A DNA stretch of 64,000 nucleotides from Paracyclopina nana. Lineage: Eukaryota > Arthropoda > Copepoda > Cyclopoida > Cyclopettidae. How positions within the stretch are numbered: the stretch's first letter is position 1; each line of letters starts with the position of its first letter. The DNA lies in the NCBI GenBank assembly GCA_019096065.1, contig JAGUCH010000004.1, forward strand, positions 5,332,001-5,396,000, read 5' to 3'. A program made the translations under genes and the position numbers. The notes under the pieces were generated by a model that did no database searches, was not told the origin of the DNA, and was given only the letters and a program-made list of their open reading frames with translations. Of this stretch, positions 51,721 through 61,312 are shown one piece after another.

Positions 51721-54700
51721 TCATAGTGCTACATCATAGATGGGGTCAGACAAATAGATGGTTGGGTTCAGAAGTCCTTGAGTGTTTGCCTCAGGTTTCC
51801 TCTCCTCAGCCCTTATTCCCTCATCTCTCCTCCTCCTTGGATGGCAGATAGCAGCAAAAGCAATGGTCGCACATGACACTGCGATGAGGAGCAAAGCCAG
51901 CATTGAAATGACCATCATCCACCATTCAATTGAGAACTAAAAATGATCTTTAAAAACTTAATTGAATTTTCATTAATGTTGACAAATTACCTCAATCACT
52001 GATGAAGAAGGATCCAGCTTAGGGATCAGCTTGGCCTCAAAAGGGTCAAGGTCCCCAGCAACCTCTCCAATAGTATCCATGATTTGGGAAACTTCACCAG
52101 CATCATCCTCAGAAATCCCAAAGATTTTTTGAGTAGTGGTACCCACATATTTGGTGGTCAACTCCTCCACGGTAGGCACAGTCAACTTCTCCATGGTTGG
52201 CAGAGTAGTGGCCTCATTGGTCCCAATTGGCAAAATTGTGGCCTCAATGGCCTCCATTGGCAAATGAGTTGCCCCAAATGGAGACTGAAGTACACTCTCC
52301 ATTGTTGGCCACACTGAAGAAGTTGCAGCAGGATCAACATCCCTAAAGGCCTCTGTTGCCTCCTCAAGGATGATACCCTCAGGCTGAACTGGAATTTCAG
52401 TGGTAGTTGTCAAGACCTCCATCATGAAAGAGGATCCAAATCTCCTCTTGAATGACATTGCTTTTCTCTTCCTGCTTCTTCTCTCTGGAAAAATTCAAAC
52501 AAGACTGGAGAGCTTCTCAAAACAGCCTCATAAAGCAATTTAACTGCCAAAATCCAAGCAAATTGCTCTAAGCCCAATATCGTACTAATTCTCCCAAAAC
52601 ATCCTATTAACTTCCAGATGACATGGCTGAGTTTTATGAGAAACCCCAAATAATCATTGTTGGAGGCTCAAATCTAATTGAAATTGAAAAGGAATACAGG
52701 AGACCTGACTACTTCGATCGGCAAGTTGACCTTATCAACATTTCAAAGGGAGGTGCTAAGGTAGGAAAACAAACCCTTGCCAGAATTTTGTCAGTATACA
52801 CTTCTACTAAGAAATATTTTGCTCTTTTCCTCCTCCCAAACGGGTACAATATTAACCAGTACAGTACTATTTACTTTGATTACCAATATCTAATTGACTG
52901 CCTTTTGGAATCCATACCCCCTCAAGGCTTTTCATAATTCTCCCATTGGTAAGGGACAATAAGAAAACTTGGTCTTTGCAGTTGGGTCTGTTAAAATCAT
53001 TTCAACTATTTTTGAATGCAAGAAAAGTTAGCTATTACGATCCATTCTTAGGACTTTTTGGTAAGAAGGCTTTCCCTGCTTACTCCAGCATCTACTCGAA
53101 AAATAGTTTGAAAAGTGGTCGCCTGATTCACTACAATAGAAATGTCAGGTTGCATCTACTTCATATTATTACCTTCAATGCCCTGCAATTTTGCAAAAAG
53201 TTTTTTGCACATTATTTTGAAGGTGATGATTCGAACCCTAACCACATGACCAGAGCTTCTGTGAGTAGATCTTGGCTACCCTTATTGATCCTATCCCACA
53301 TCCTTTCACCTCAATCCTCCATAGCGGAACCTAATAGAACAAAATGCCTAGACCAAGTTATATTAAAACCTAACCAACGGGTTCCACTGCAGACCAACAT
53401 TGAAAGAACTCTGGATGTTGACATGACCAAGCTAGTAGCCTCTTTCCAAGGCTTGAACCAGGAATTGTCGCAAGCACAATTGATGATCAGGCAAGAGATT
53501 CCAGATGATTTCATCCCAGCCAAATCACGGATAGGCAACATGGAAATTTATCCTGTAAAGGATAAAACCATTGCCTCGGCTCCTGAAGCTTGCTATCCAG
53601 ACTCTTTGGTTCAGCCACCAACGCCCCAAGATTTCACCACCTTAGTCAAGATTATGAAGTCATTTGGCATTCCTGAAATACCAATCGAAATGACTATCAC
53701 TAGGGCTGGAAAGTACCTATGGAACAACAGGTACTTCTCGGAGCTTAGGCCTGAGGAGCGTACACCTGAAATCATGAAACACTACACTGATAACTTGCCG
53801 GTTTTTAAGGCAGCTGATCTCGCAGTCAACCATTCCCCGTCAGGCACGGCTCCTGTCACTGTCCTATGCCAGCGGAGGTTAACAGGCGCAAGGTTGAATG
53901 AAGGCTTGCACTCTTTTCTGAAGGGCTTTAAGGATGGGTTCCTCTCAAAGATACCAGTGCTCGAATCGGTCATCAGGACTATTCCCAACCTTGTTGAAGA
54001 AGGGACTGAGCAGCGAAACTTTCTTGGCACTCCGTACCAATGGCCATTATCAAACCGCATAGTGGAAATCAGCGATGATCTTCGCGAGCTTGGTAATCCT
54101 GAAACGTATGAGCAACCTGAAAACATCTTAAAGCTGAAAAAGCTTAAGGATGACATAGGGTTTTTCCTTACACCTGAGGGTAACTTCAGGCAGGTAATCC
54201 AAGATGACAAGGCAGCGGACTTCTTGAGAATGGCTGGGCTCAACCCAGAAGGTAAACTCCTATCACCAGTCACCCTCAGGGTGACAGGAAAGACTCCTAG
54301 GACTGACGATGCAGTCATAAGGGTAAAAGCTTCATTTTCTTACCATGATCCAACTGAGGTTGCTGACATTTACAAGATTCTCCCACTGAACACCATGGGG
54401 AGAATAATATCACCATCGTACTTCATGAAAGGAAATGGATTGGCCCCATTCGTCTCAGCATCCAAGCCAGTCTTTGACCGGTGCAATAGTTCTTTTTGCG
54501 AGCTCCAGGCATTCCATGCCAGCTCACAAGAAAGAGAGTGTGGCCTACAGATCGACCTAGGAGGGCCACTAACTTCTTGCCAGACCTCACAATCATGGGT
54601 TCCAACAGCTTATCGAACAGCATGCTCAAGTGATGCAGCAAACTCATCCAGCATGGGAATCCTGGCCACTCCACAAGACATCACAGGATTGGTCATCTGC

Positions 54701-56360
54701 AACAAAAATTCAGAAGGAACCAGACTATTCAGGAAAGGCATTACAAAGATCACCTCTGGTTGTTCACTAAAGGTGGATGATTCGGTTCTCTTACCACCCA
54801 GCCTATCCGATCCTCAAGTCCTTGATTCCTCAATGGGTGAGAAAATCCCCACTCCCAACCCGGATCTCATATGGGTTAAAGCCTCGAATATCACCGTGGT
54901 TTTAAGTAGCGTGGCAACGGTGACTCTTGTCGTCATAATCTTGGCAATGGTTTGTTACTTGCGATTTTTAGGGCATTGTAGATGCTGTTGTGACAGACCT
55001 GAAAATGAAAATAATGAGGATGGTATTGAAATGCCTCCCTTGTTGGGGGGAGCACCTGCCAATCAATTGCAGGTTGTGCCCTTGCGTCCTATCCCTCAAC
55101 CAGACTTAGTTCAGGCAGTTATGCTTCTTAATCGAGCCATTGGCATCGAAGTTGCCTAAGTCCCCCTTTAATTTAATCCCATAGGAAAGCTTATTTCCTT
55201 ACGAATAAGGGTCCTAAGTCTAAGTAACTGCTTCAACTTTCAATCTCTTAAGTCCCTAACCTGCTTGGGAGATACAAGATGGAATTCATAGTATAAAGTT
55301 GCTGTACAAAGATTTCAATCTGTAAAAGGTAATCAAAATTAGCCCCAAAATCTTTGTCGATATAATAATCTATTTAGGCTCAAGCTAAGGAAGTTTTAAG
55401 ATAGCATGGATCAAATCTTAATAAGTCCAAAGCTGCTCATTAGCTAGTAACACATAAAGTACTTACAAGTTCTAAGCTCGAAACTTAAGGTGAAGGTGTA
55501 CTTACCCATTCGATGTATGACTTAAAAAGATAGACAATCACACAATTTCAACATGAAGGGTGCTGCTTCATTACTTGCTTCAATTCTAACATTAGGACAT
55601 AAAAAGTTAAGTCACAGAGCGATTAGGTCATATATTAAGTCTCCTTTGACTTAGGGGTTCAAATGGACCTCCACTGCTCCTGGCCCTAGTTGAGTGCGCA
55701 ATAGCACTGCCAGATAGTAGCAGCCTTTCTGCACAACTGGTCCTAAAATGGACTTAAGTTTTAAGCCTTAAAAGACTTAAGTAATAAGAGACTTACTCTT
55801 TGTCTTGCTGCATATGAATTGTAGCAAGAAAATCAATCCATATATGGCCCAGTCTATCAGTACTTGGGCAACTTTAAGGCCATAGAGGAAGCCTGAAATT
55901 AAGTCATAGTTAAGGACTTAAGCTTTGCAGGATTTAAGGCTTAAAACTTAGCACCTATGTAGTAAAAGAAGGAGGCCTCATCTTCTGCCAAGGAGTCTTG
56001 GGCATTCTGCTTGGGCCCAGTGGCACCAGTTGATCCCTGCCTATCAGGAGCATTGGTGGGCGTGGCAGCATTGGTGGGCGTGACAGCATTGGTGGGCGTG
56101 GCAGTAGGTGTGGGCGTGGCAGGTTTTGCCACCTTTGGGTTGCCATATGGCTTGTTGAAAGGCAAGTCATTCTCAGTTAGTGGTTTCAAAATGGAAGTCT
56201 TTGCAGGCTTCCTGATTTCAAATCTGGAAGAATAGACTTAAATTCATTCAAAGCCTTAAAAACTAAGTCGTAAGTTCACTTACCCAGGTGCACTCGTAGT
56301 CAGTTCCATGTTTCCAAAGCAAAGGGAGATAAATATCAATACATGGACAGCCCCCATCAT
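51721..56360 (-). CDS. Antisense four-exon gene for a type I membrane glycoprotein
   Basis: Exons 56360-56284, 56223-55955, 52484-51991 and 51936-51721; all GT-AG, phases 2, 1 and 0 match, 351 residues. Exon 1 codes a signal peptide (MMGAVHVLIFISLCFG), exon 2 a Thr/Pro stretch with TPTNA repeats, exon 3 opens with a multibasic furin-like site (RRSRKRK, residues 117-123) and a Thr/Glu-rich region, exon 4 a membrane helix (about residues 286-309) followed by RRRR and a ~40-residue tail. The third acceptor has a strong pyrimidine tract (gtttgaatttttccag). The 3.5-kb intron encloses the sense env-like gene. No family recognised; an accessory or second envelope-type protein is my inference. Two separate antisense genes (exons 1-2 and 3-4) are the alternative. 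Confidence 0.6.
52623..52937 (+). CDS. SGNH-hydrolase-like N-terminal frame
   Basis: 104 codons from an ATG six bases after a good splice acceptor (attaacttccag, ending 52617), which suggests a spliced subgenomic mRNA. The protein has a GGSN block (IIIVGGSNLIEIE), a KGGAKV block and LPNGYN, in the positions expected for SGNH blocks I, II and III with GDS replaced by GGS. The frame stops at 52935-52937, and the next frame (52946 on) seems to continue the fold. SGNH esterase domains occur in some retroelement proteins. Function unproved. Confidence 0.45.
   Translation: MAEFYEKPQIIIVGGSNLIEIEKEYRRPDYFDRQVDLINISKGGAKVGKQTLARILSVYTSTKKYFALFLLPNGYNINQYSTIYFDYQYLIDCLLESIPPQGFS
52938..53245 (+). pseudogene. 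Out-of-frame continuation of the SGNH-like region, upstream of env-like ATG
   Basis: This frame is open and in frame with the env-like gene, but lacks an ATG at its beginning. It shows a LIHYNRNVRLHLLHII stretch that resembles the terminal block of SGNH hydrolases (His with a following helix). It lies one frame away from the upstream half; a short T-run (ctttt, near 52927) sits at the break. It could reflect a programmed frameshift, an intron, a mutation or an assembly error. I give only the position of the break. Confidence 0.35.
53246..55159 (+). CDS. env: Envelope-like membrane glycoprotein
   Basis: 637 residues from ATG 53246. Signal peptide (RSWLPLLILSHILS core, cut near SIAEP), a ~560-residue ectodomain with several Cys and N-glycosylation sequons (NRT, NSS, NIT), one C-terminal membrane helix (VVLSSVATVTLVVIILAMVCYL) followed by a Cys-rich juxtamembrane CRCCC and a ~65-residue cytoplasmic tail with PPLL. 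The topology is that of a class I-style envelope, but I see no obvious fusion peptide or furin site and cannot assign a viral family. Position after pol fits env of errantivirus-like elements. It lies inside the long intron of the antisense gene. Expression would need splicing. Confidence 0.7.
   Translation: MTRASVSRSWLPLLILSHILSPQSSIAEPNRTKCLDQVILKPNQRVPLQTNIERTLDVDMTKLVASFQGLNQELSQAQLMIRQEIPDDFIPAKSRIGNMEIYPVKDKTIASAPEACYPDSLVQPPTPQDFTTLVKIMKSFGIPEIPIEMTITRAGKYLWNNRYFSELRPEERTPEIMKHYTDNLPVFKAADLAVNHSPSGTAPVTVLCQRRLTGARLNEGLHSFLKGFKDGFLSKIPVLESVIRTIPNLVEEGTEQRNFLGTPYQWPLSNRIVEISDDLRELGNPETYEQPENILKLKKLKDDIGFFLTPEGNFRQVIQDDKAADFLRMAGLNPEGKLLSPVTLRVTGKTPRTDDAVIRVKASFSYHDPTEVADIYKILPLNTMGRIISPSYFMKGNGLAPFVSASKPVFDRCNSSFCELQAFHASSQERECGLQIDLGGPLTSCQTSQSWVPTAYRTACSSDAANSSSMGILATPQDITGLVICNKNSEGTRLFRKGITKITSGCSLKVDDSVLLPPSLSDPQVLDSSMGEKIPTPNPDLIWVKASNITVVLSSVATVTLVVIILAMVCYLRFLGHCRCCCDRPENENNEDGIEMPPLLGGAPANQLQVVPLRPIPQPDLVQAVMLLNRAIGIEVA
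55157..56269. repeat. Cluster of 15 TAAGTC/GACTTA motifs
   Basis: TAAGTC at 55157, 55215, 55249, 55422, 55608, 55636, 55900 and 56264; GACTTA at 55519, 55648, 55751, 55774, 55790, 55915 and 56235. Several lie in the palindrome-like GACTTAAG. About one would be expected by chance in 1.1 kb. Spacing is irregular, so it is not a tandem repeat; a protein-binding array is the likeliest reading. Confidence 0.75.
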
Positions 56361-58493
56361 GTAATAATATTGACCACTTCATGTTGGGAACAGTAGATTT
56401 AACCTGTAAAGGATATTTCTAAATTAATGATCTGATTTGAAAATGTCCCTGGGAAACATTAATCAAATAACTCTTATAGCCTAGGCTAAAAGATTTAGTT
56501 CAGGCGTTTTGCCACTACATAATTTGATGGCGCTAGCGTAGGGGGGGAAGGTGTATCCAAACTTGGATATTTTTCTTTTATCCTCTCAAGTTGAATATGC
56601 TAGTTTGAAGCTGTAAGAGAATTGAGTAAGGTAATGTAAGGCATTTTTCTCATTTTCGATCCATCATGCTCAAGCCTGGATTTGATATGTCTCATGATCC
56701 AGAATTCCCTGACTTTCATGAAAATTGCTCAAATCTGTACCATTCTGTTCCTTGTTTAATTCTAAGCGTTACAAGCACTATCTAAGCACTTTCTTTGCCA
56801 CTTGTTTAACTAAATTAGCAAAAACAGATTTGTTTACGTTTTTGCAAATGCGCTATTTTTTCGGCAATTGCGTCGCGTTAACGCATGCACGCCAGACAGC
56901 CAAAAATTCAGCACCATCTATTGCATTATGCTTGTCTTTTGTTCCCTATAGGACATGACTTCCCGTTTTCTAAGGTCAATTAGCGGCCGAAATTGCAAGT
57001 CTACGGGAAGGATTCATAAAATAACTTTTGTAGAGCTCGATCTGCCGTTTCCAAATCTGTAATTGGTTTTGCTCTAGGCCTAAAAACAACGGAGATACAA
57101 GCGAAAATAAATGACGCCGACTCTTTTTCAGCTTCCCTCAAAAGCTCAAAATGACGCTAATCGTTAAGCGATTTCCGATTTTGATCTTTTGGCTTAAAAT
57201 GGCGTTTTTTCCATGCAGCAAAGACCCATGCATGATTTCCTTGCATCTGTTTGGACCTTGTTGGCCAAACTAATCCAGAATTTCGAATTATTAATTCTGT
57301 TTTGAACTTACCTTGAAGAAATTCCAGTCGCTTTTGGCAAACCAAAACAAACAGATCAAAAAAATGACTCGAACTTTTTGACACACAAATACTTTTAAGT
57401 TGCTTTAAAAATTAGTATGGATAGTTGCACAAAATTTATTTGCTATATTAATAATAGACATTTTATGCCCTTTTTCCTCGTCAAATTTGGTCTTCTTCTT
57501 GGTATAGTTAAGAATTCTAAGGTTAATTTGGCCCAAGAAATTATGGCTCGGTTTCAACCTAGGAAAATGCTACGAGATTCTTAAGTAACAAAAGTCATTA
57601 TATTATTCTAAATAAAATCATAACCTTTCATATTACAAAACCAACATTTTTGTTTCCCTCTTGATATCATCCCAGGGCTCATTTCCAAACTGGATAGGAA
57701 ATGCCCCTATGTTTAATCCTCCTTGTGTTTCCAAGCTATAATTGCAGAAATAAGTCCTTGATCATCAACCATAGGTCCCACACACCCTCATATCTAGCCT
57801 TGGAGACTAGCCCATAAATACCTAATCGATTTTGCACCCCAACATCAGTACAGCAAAATGGCTACCCCAAAGCACAACAAGGATGACTGCAAATATAGCG
57901 ACAGGAACAACAATTCCAATAATGACCTACACCTGGCCTCTATCCTCCAACACCGTGCGTCCTGCGACTCCAAGCCTCATCGGAAAAGTTTACCATCACT
58001 CAAGTCTGAAGGCCAGGAAATTGAAATCATCCTAGAAAAAAAGGCTGATGACGTCAGAATTGTCTACGAACTAATCCATCTGGAATAAGCTAGACTAACA
58101 ACTACGACCATCGGCACAACCAAAGGAGAGAATTCAAGTAATATCCAATCACATCCAATCAGAAGTTCCCATCAAAAATAACCACCATTCATAACATAAA
58201 TTGGAACTTCATGAGCATCATCCATGCCAAAGTGCTCTTCTTTTAAATAATAACTAGGATTAAAGTTAGCCTAACGCGATTCGCTCACGGCCTCCAAAAC
58301 ATAAGTCGCCATTATGGCTTAAAACTATTTTGCTGGGTCTGATCACTCCAGATTCATGCTACATAATGAATAAGACTTAGCAGTAATTACTTTGGAAAGA
58401 TGCAGCACTTTGGTGGACTAATAATTTCCTTTGTGGTTTTGGGGTGAAAAATTCTTAAAAGTCACATTTTAAGAATTTTTTTCTTCTTGCACC
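56361..58493. other. 3' non-coding region of the retroelement
   Basis: About 2.1 kb upstream of the polypurine tract. It must hold the promoter of the antisense gene. A 76-codon ATG frame (57858-58088, +; MATPKHNKDDCKYS start) sits just after an AG that could be an acceptor (cagtacag), but it has no likeness and is low in confidence. Nothing else recognised. Confidence 0.4.
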
Positions 58494-58501
58494 GGGGGAA
58501 A
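58494..58501 (+). promoter_or_regulatory. Polypurine tract
   Basis: gggggaaa directly before the 3' LTR, the normal site for plus-strand priming. It is short but well placed. Confidence 0.8.
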
Positions 58502-58927
58502 TGAAGTGTGATACATGAAGTTCAATAGCATTGTATAAATAGAACCAGATATTACTGGATCTTTCAATATACTTCCTCTTCCTGGTTCTTTGTGCTTAAC
58601 CAATACTTGACCTTGATGTCAGCATATGTTGCTTGTTGCTTGGTTGCACCCAAGAATTCCCTCCCTCACAAAACTGTATATAAGGCCCAGTTCAAATCTA
58701 ACATGTACATTCACCCAACTACCTCTGTACTATACAGGTAATATCCCTCAATAAAATACTAATAGAGTATTTGCTCTATTCCCCCTAAAAACATGACTTA
58801 ACATTTTCTCCCATTTGCCTACATTGTTAGGCTGATTTTAGTTAGGCTTCAGAACATTTACTGAGTTAAAATGCATGGCATTTTACAGTATAGTTATGTT
58901 AAAGCTTGCTGGCCATGAAACTCCACA
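58502..58927 (+). repeat. 3' LTR
   Basis: 426 bp. By eye it is identical to the 5' LTR over the full length, with the same TATA box, donor and AATAAA. Confidence 0.95.
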
Positions 58928-58931
58928 GCAT
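58928..58931. other. Right target-site duplication (GCAT)
   Basis: Second copy of GCAT, belonging to JMJD7 exon 3. Confidence 0.9.
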
Positions 58932-59314
58932 CAGCATACCCATTTGGAGTGACAGAAACTTGAACTGTCTGGAAGCAAAGGATTTTTGAAAACAATCAAC
59001 AATATGCAAAATTGCTTTACTTTGTTTGCTCCACATTTTTCAATTAAGTAATTGTCATCTTGCCAAAGTTTTAAGGCTGGCCAATCATCGATGGCTTTTC
59101 TTATGATCACTGGACGATTTTGGCTGACAAATTCTCTATAAAAAGAAAGTGGGGATTCTGGAGCCAACTCTAGCTCAGGAACATCTTGAGACAAAAACAG
59201 CTCTGAAAATAAACAATAGTTAGATAAATGAGAAGAGGCTTAATTATAGTGAGAGTTACCAAATGGCTCATCACTCAACGTTCTTAGCGCCGAGATAACT
59301 TGTTCTTTGTTCAT
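58928..59314 (-). pseudogene. JMJD7: JMJD7 5' part, cut off by retroelement insertion
   Basis: Exon 1 (59314-59260, start MNKEQVISALRTL), exon 2 (59202-59021) and the first 41 bases of exon 3 (58968-58928), with good splice sites. Conserved pieces: PLSFYREFVSQNRPVIIRKA, WPALKLW and VSVTPNGYADA, where the coding sequence is broken by the 3' LTR. Counting the GCAT once puts the next codons (at 41556) exactly in frame. Transcripts from this promoter would run into the antisense side of the element's 3' LTR. Confidence 0.93.
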
Positions 59315-59724
59315 TATCACATTTCTCTTTTAAAAAGCTGTCTATTTCTTATTTTTATTTTTGGCAAATTGAGAATGAGAAATTCAGTGGAACCGTGCTT
59401 TACATTTTGAGGCTATCTTATTCGTATACTTCTTCTACTTTTATATAACAGCAACAAGAATTATCCGTAATAAGGAAATGCTATAAAAATAAAAATTGAC
59501 ACTACTTTTAATTTTCACTTTGTTCAATGAAAATCGAAAAAAGACTCAATTAAACAGTTTTTTCATTTAAGCCTGGACTCTCTTTCGATCTCTACATTTA
59601 TTTTTTACGCGAAGAATAAAAAACACCTCTCAATATTTTATCAATGCGCGCAGCAAAATTGCAAGAGTTGTGATGAAATAGCTTCGATTGAATTGAGCAG
59701 TCTCACACGCGAGAAGCTAGAAAA
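59315..59724. promoter_or_regulatory. Divergent 5' region of JMJD7 and cystinosin
   Basis: 410 bp between divergent start codons, AT-rich, without a clear TATA box for either gene. It is a candidate bidirectional promoter. Confidence 0.45.
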
Positions 59725-61270
59725 ATGGCTGCCTCTCAAACCAAGTGTTCGTCCTTTTTAATTTTAGTGCTCATTTGCTTTCCCCATAAAGGAGATTCTC
59801 AGAGTAAGTTTTCCCTTTTTCCAAAAAGTTGTCTAAAAAGTTAAAACCTGTTTTTTCAGATGCCTCTGTCGTTTCCCTTGGAAAAGATATGCAGTTGCTG
59901 CTAAACCAGACAAAACAAGCTTACTTCAAAGTGGAAAATTGGGAGCTTTTGCAAGAACCTGTTGTCATAGACTTTTATGCTAAGAATCAGGGTGCAGATC
60001 AAGTGGCAAAGCTCATTCCCTCGAGCATCTTCATCAGCAATGTTTCAGGTGGCGATTTCTTCATCAAAATAATGGCTACAGATGTTGCAGGCCGAGCAAC
60101 TGTGCTGGCTAAAAATGCTTCCTCACCTTTAGTGAAGTATGAAACATGTTGTGAAAGCAGTTTGTGCTGCAGTATTTTTAATTTACTCCATGACACTTTT
60201 TAGCCTGAAGGATGCTTTTGTCAGGGTGACTGTCCAACATTCAGAAGAACTCAACGTTTTGTCCCAAATCATTGGATGGATATACTTTGTAGCCTGGAGT
60301 GTGTCTTTCTACCCTCAAATATTTTACAACTTTAAGAGGAAAAGTGTCATTGGGCTGAGCTTTGACTTTGTTGCCCTTAACATTGTTGGTTTTGTATTGT
60401 ATTCAGCCTTCAATGTGGGTTTATATTGGATTAGCCCTATTCAGGTATAGCATCTTTTTTTATTTTGAGCTGGATTATAAAGCAATGTTTTGCTTTTCAG
60501 GCTGAATACTTTTCAAGACATCCAACTGGCATCAACCCTGTGCAACTGAACGATGTCATTTTTTCTCTTCATGCTGTATTTGCATGTGCTGTCACAATTT
60601 TACAATGCATAATTTATGAGGTAACAGTTTTTATCAGTCTTTTGTATCCTTGTCAATTCATCTATTTCATATTTAAGAGGGGGAATCAAAGCGTTTCAAA
60701 GGTGAGCAAAGGTGTTGGATGTGTCATAGTCTTTGCCTTATCCCTAACCCTCATTCTGGTGCTATCCAGTGTTCTAAAGCCTTTGGACTTTCTCTATGTT
60801 TGCTCATATGTGAAACTTTTCATAACTTTGGTCAAGTATGTTCCTCAAGCATATTTAAACTACAGACGAAAGAGCACAGATGGATGGAGCATTGGGAATA
60901 TCCTACTTGACTTCATAGGAGGAATTCTCAGCATTGGGCAAATGTTTGCCTTGGCTTATAACGAAAGTAAGAGGGAATCATGACCAATAATGTCTAACGC
61001 TAAAAGTCTTTGTTTTGCAGATGATTGGGGCTCTTTATTTGGAGACCCAACCAAGTTCGGATTGGGCCTCTTTTCTGTGATGTTCGACATTCTCTTCATG
61101 CTGCAACACTATGTCTTCTACAGGTACTATAAAAATTACATAAATTATTTATGCAAGTAATCTTCAACGCGATAATTTCCAGGCACAATTTTCCTAGTGA
61201 AGAGCTCATAAACGATTGTGAGGAACAGAATGATCTTGAAGAGGCTCACGATTCTGACTCTGAGCCGTAA
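59725..61270 (+). CDS. CTNS: Cystinosin, lysosomal cystine/H+ symporter
   Basis: Seven exons: 59725-59803, 59860-60136, 60204-60444, 60501-60620, 60678-60966, 61021-61123 and 61183-61270, all phases matching, 398 residues (human 367). Signal peptide ([11 protein letters not shown]), a glycosylated luminal domain (NQT, NVS, NAS), then seven helices with two PQ loops: [32 protein letters not shown] and [26 protein letters not shown] (first 20 shown are the conserved cores), and [13 protein letters not shown]. It exports cystine from lysosomes with protons. The usual C-terminal GYDQL lysosomal signal is replaced by an acidic tail ([12 protein letters not shown]), so sorting may use another signal. 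Confidence 0.94.
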
Positions 61271-61312
61271 AGAACCCCGTTTCCATATTCATACACAAAT
61301 ATATGGTTTATT

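Larger units (their letters stand above)
41561..58927 (+). mobile_element. Giant LTR retroelement, Ty3/gypsy-like, with env-like and antisense genes
   Basis: 17,367 bp bounded by 426-bp LTRs that look identical, TG...CA ends and a GCAT duplication. Internal order: primer site, ~680-bp leader, gag, in-frame UGA, pol (protease, RT, RNase H, integrase), SGNH-like frame, env-like gene, motif-rich non-coding stretch, polypurine tract. A spliced gene runs antisense between 56360 and 51721. The RT-RNase H-integrase order, the AD-x-LSR end of RNase H, integrase SSPYH block and 4-bp duplication point to Ty3/gypsy (Metaviridae), but the RT box FLDD and integrase D-D36-E block are divergent. All large frames are open except the split SGNH frame. 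Identical LTRs mean a very recent insertion; autonomous activity is plausible but unproved. Confidence 0.93.

Noticed and set aside
55941..56170. Overlapping antisense frames with Pro/Thr repeats treated as separate genes
   Set aside because: One frame is explained as exon 2 of the antisense gene; the other is its shadow over the same repeats.
41561..58927. Classifying the element as BEL/Pao because of the long Pol and lack of a classical gypsy RT box
   Set aside because: The 4-bp rather than 5-bp duplication, AD-x-LSR at the end of RNase H and the SSPYH integrase block fit Ty3/gypsy better; a tree is needed to settle it.
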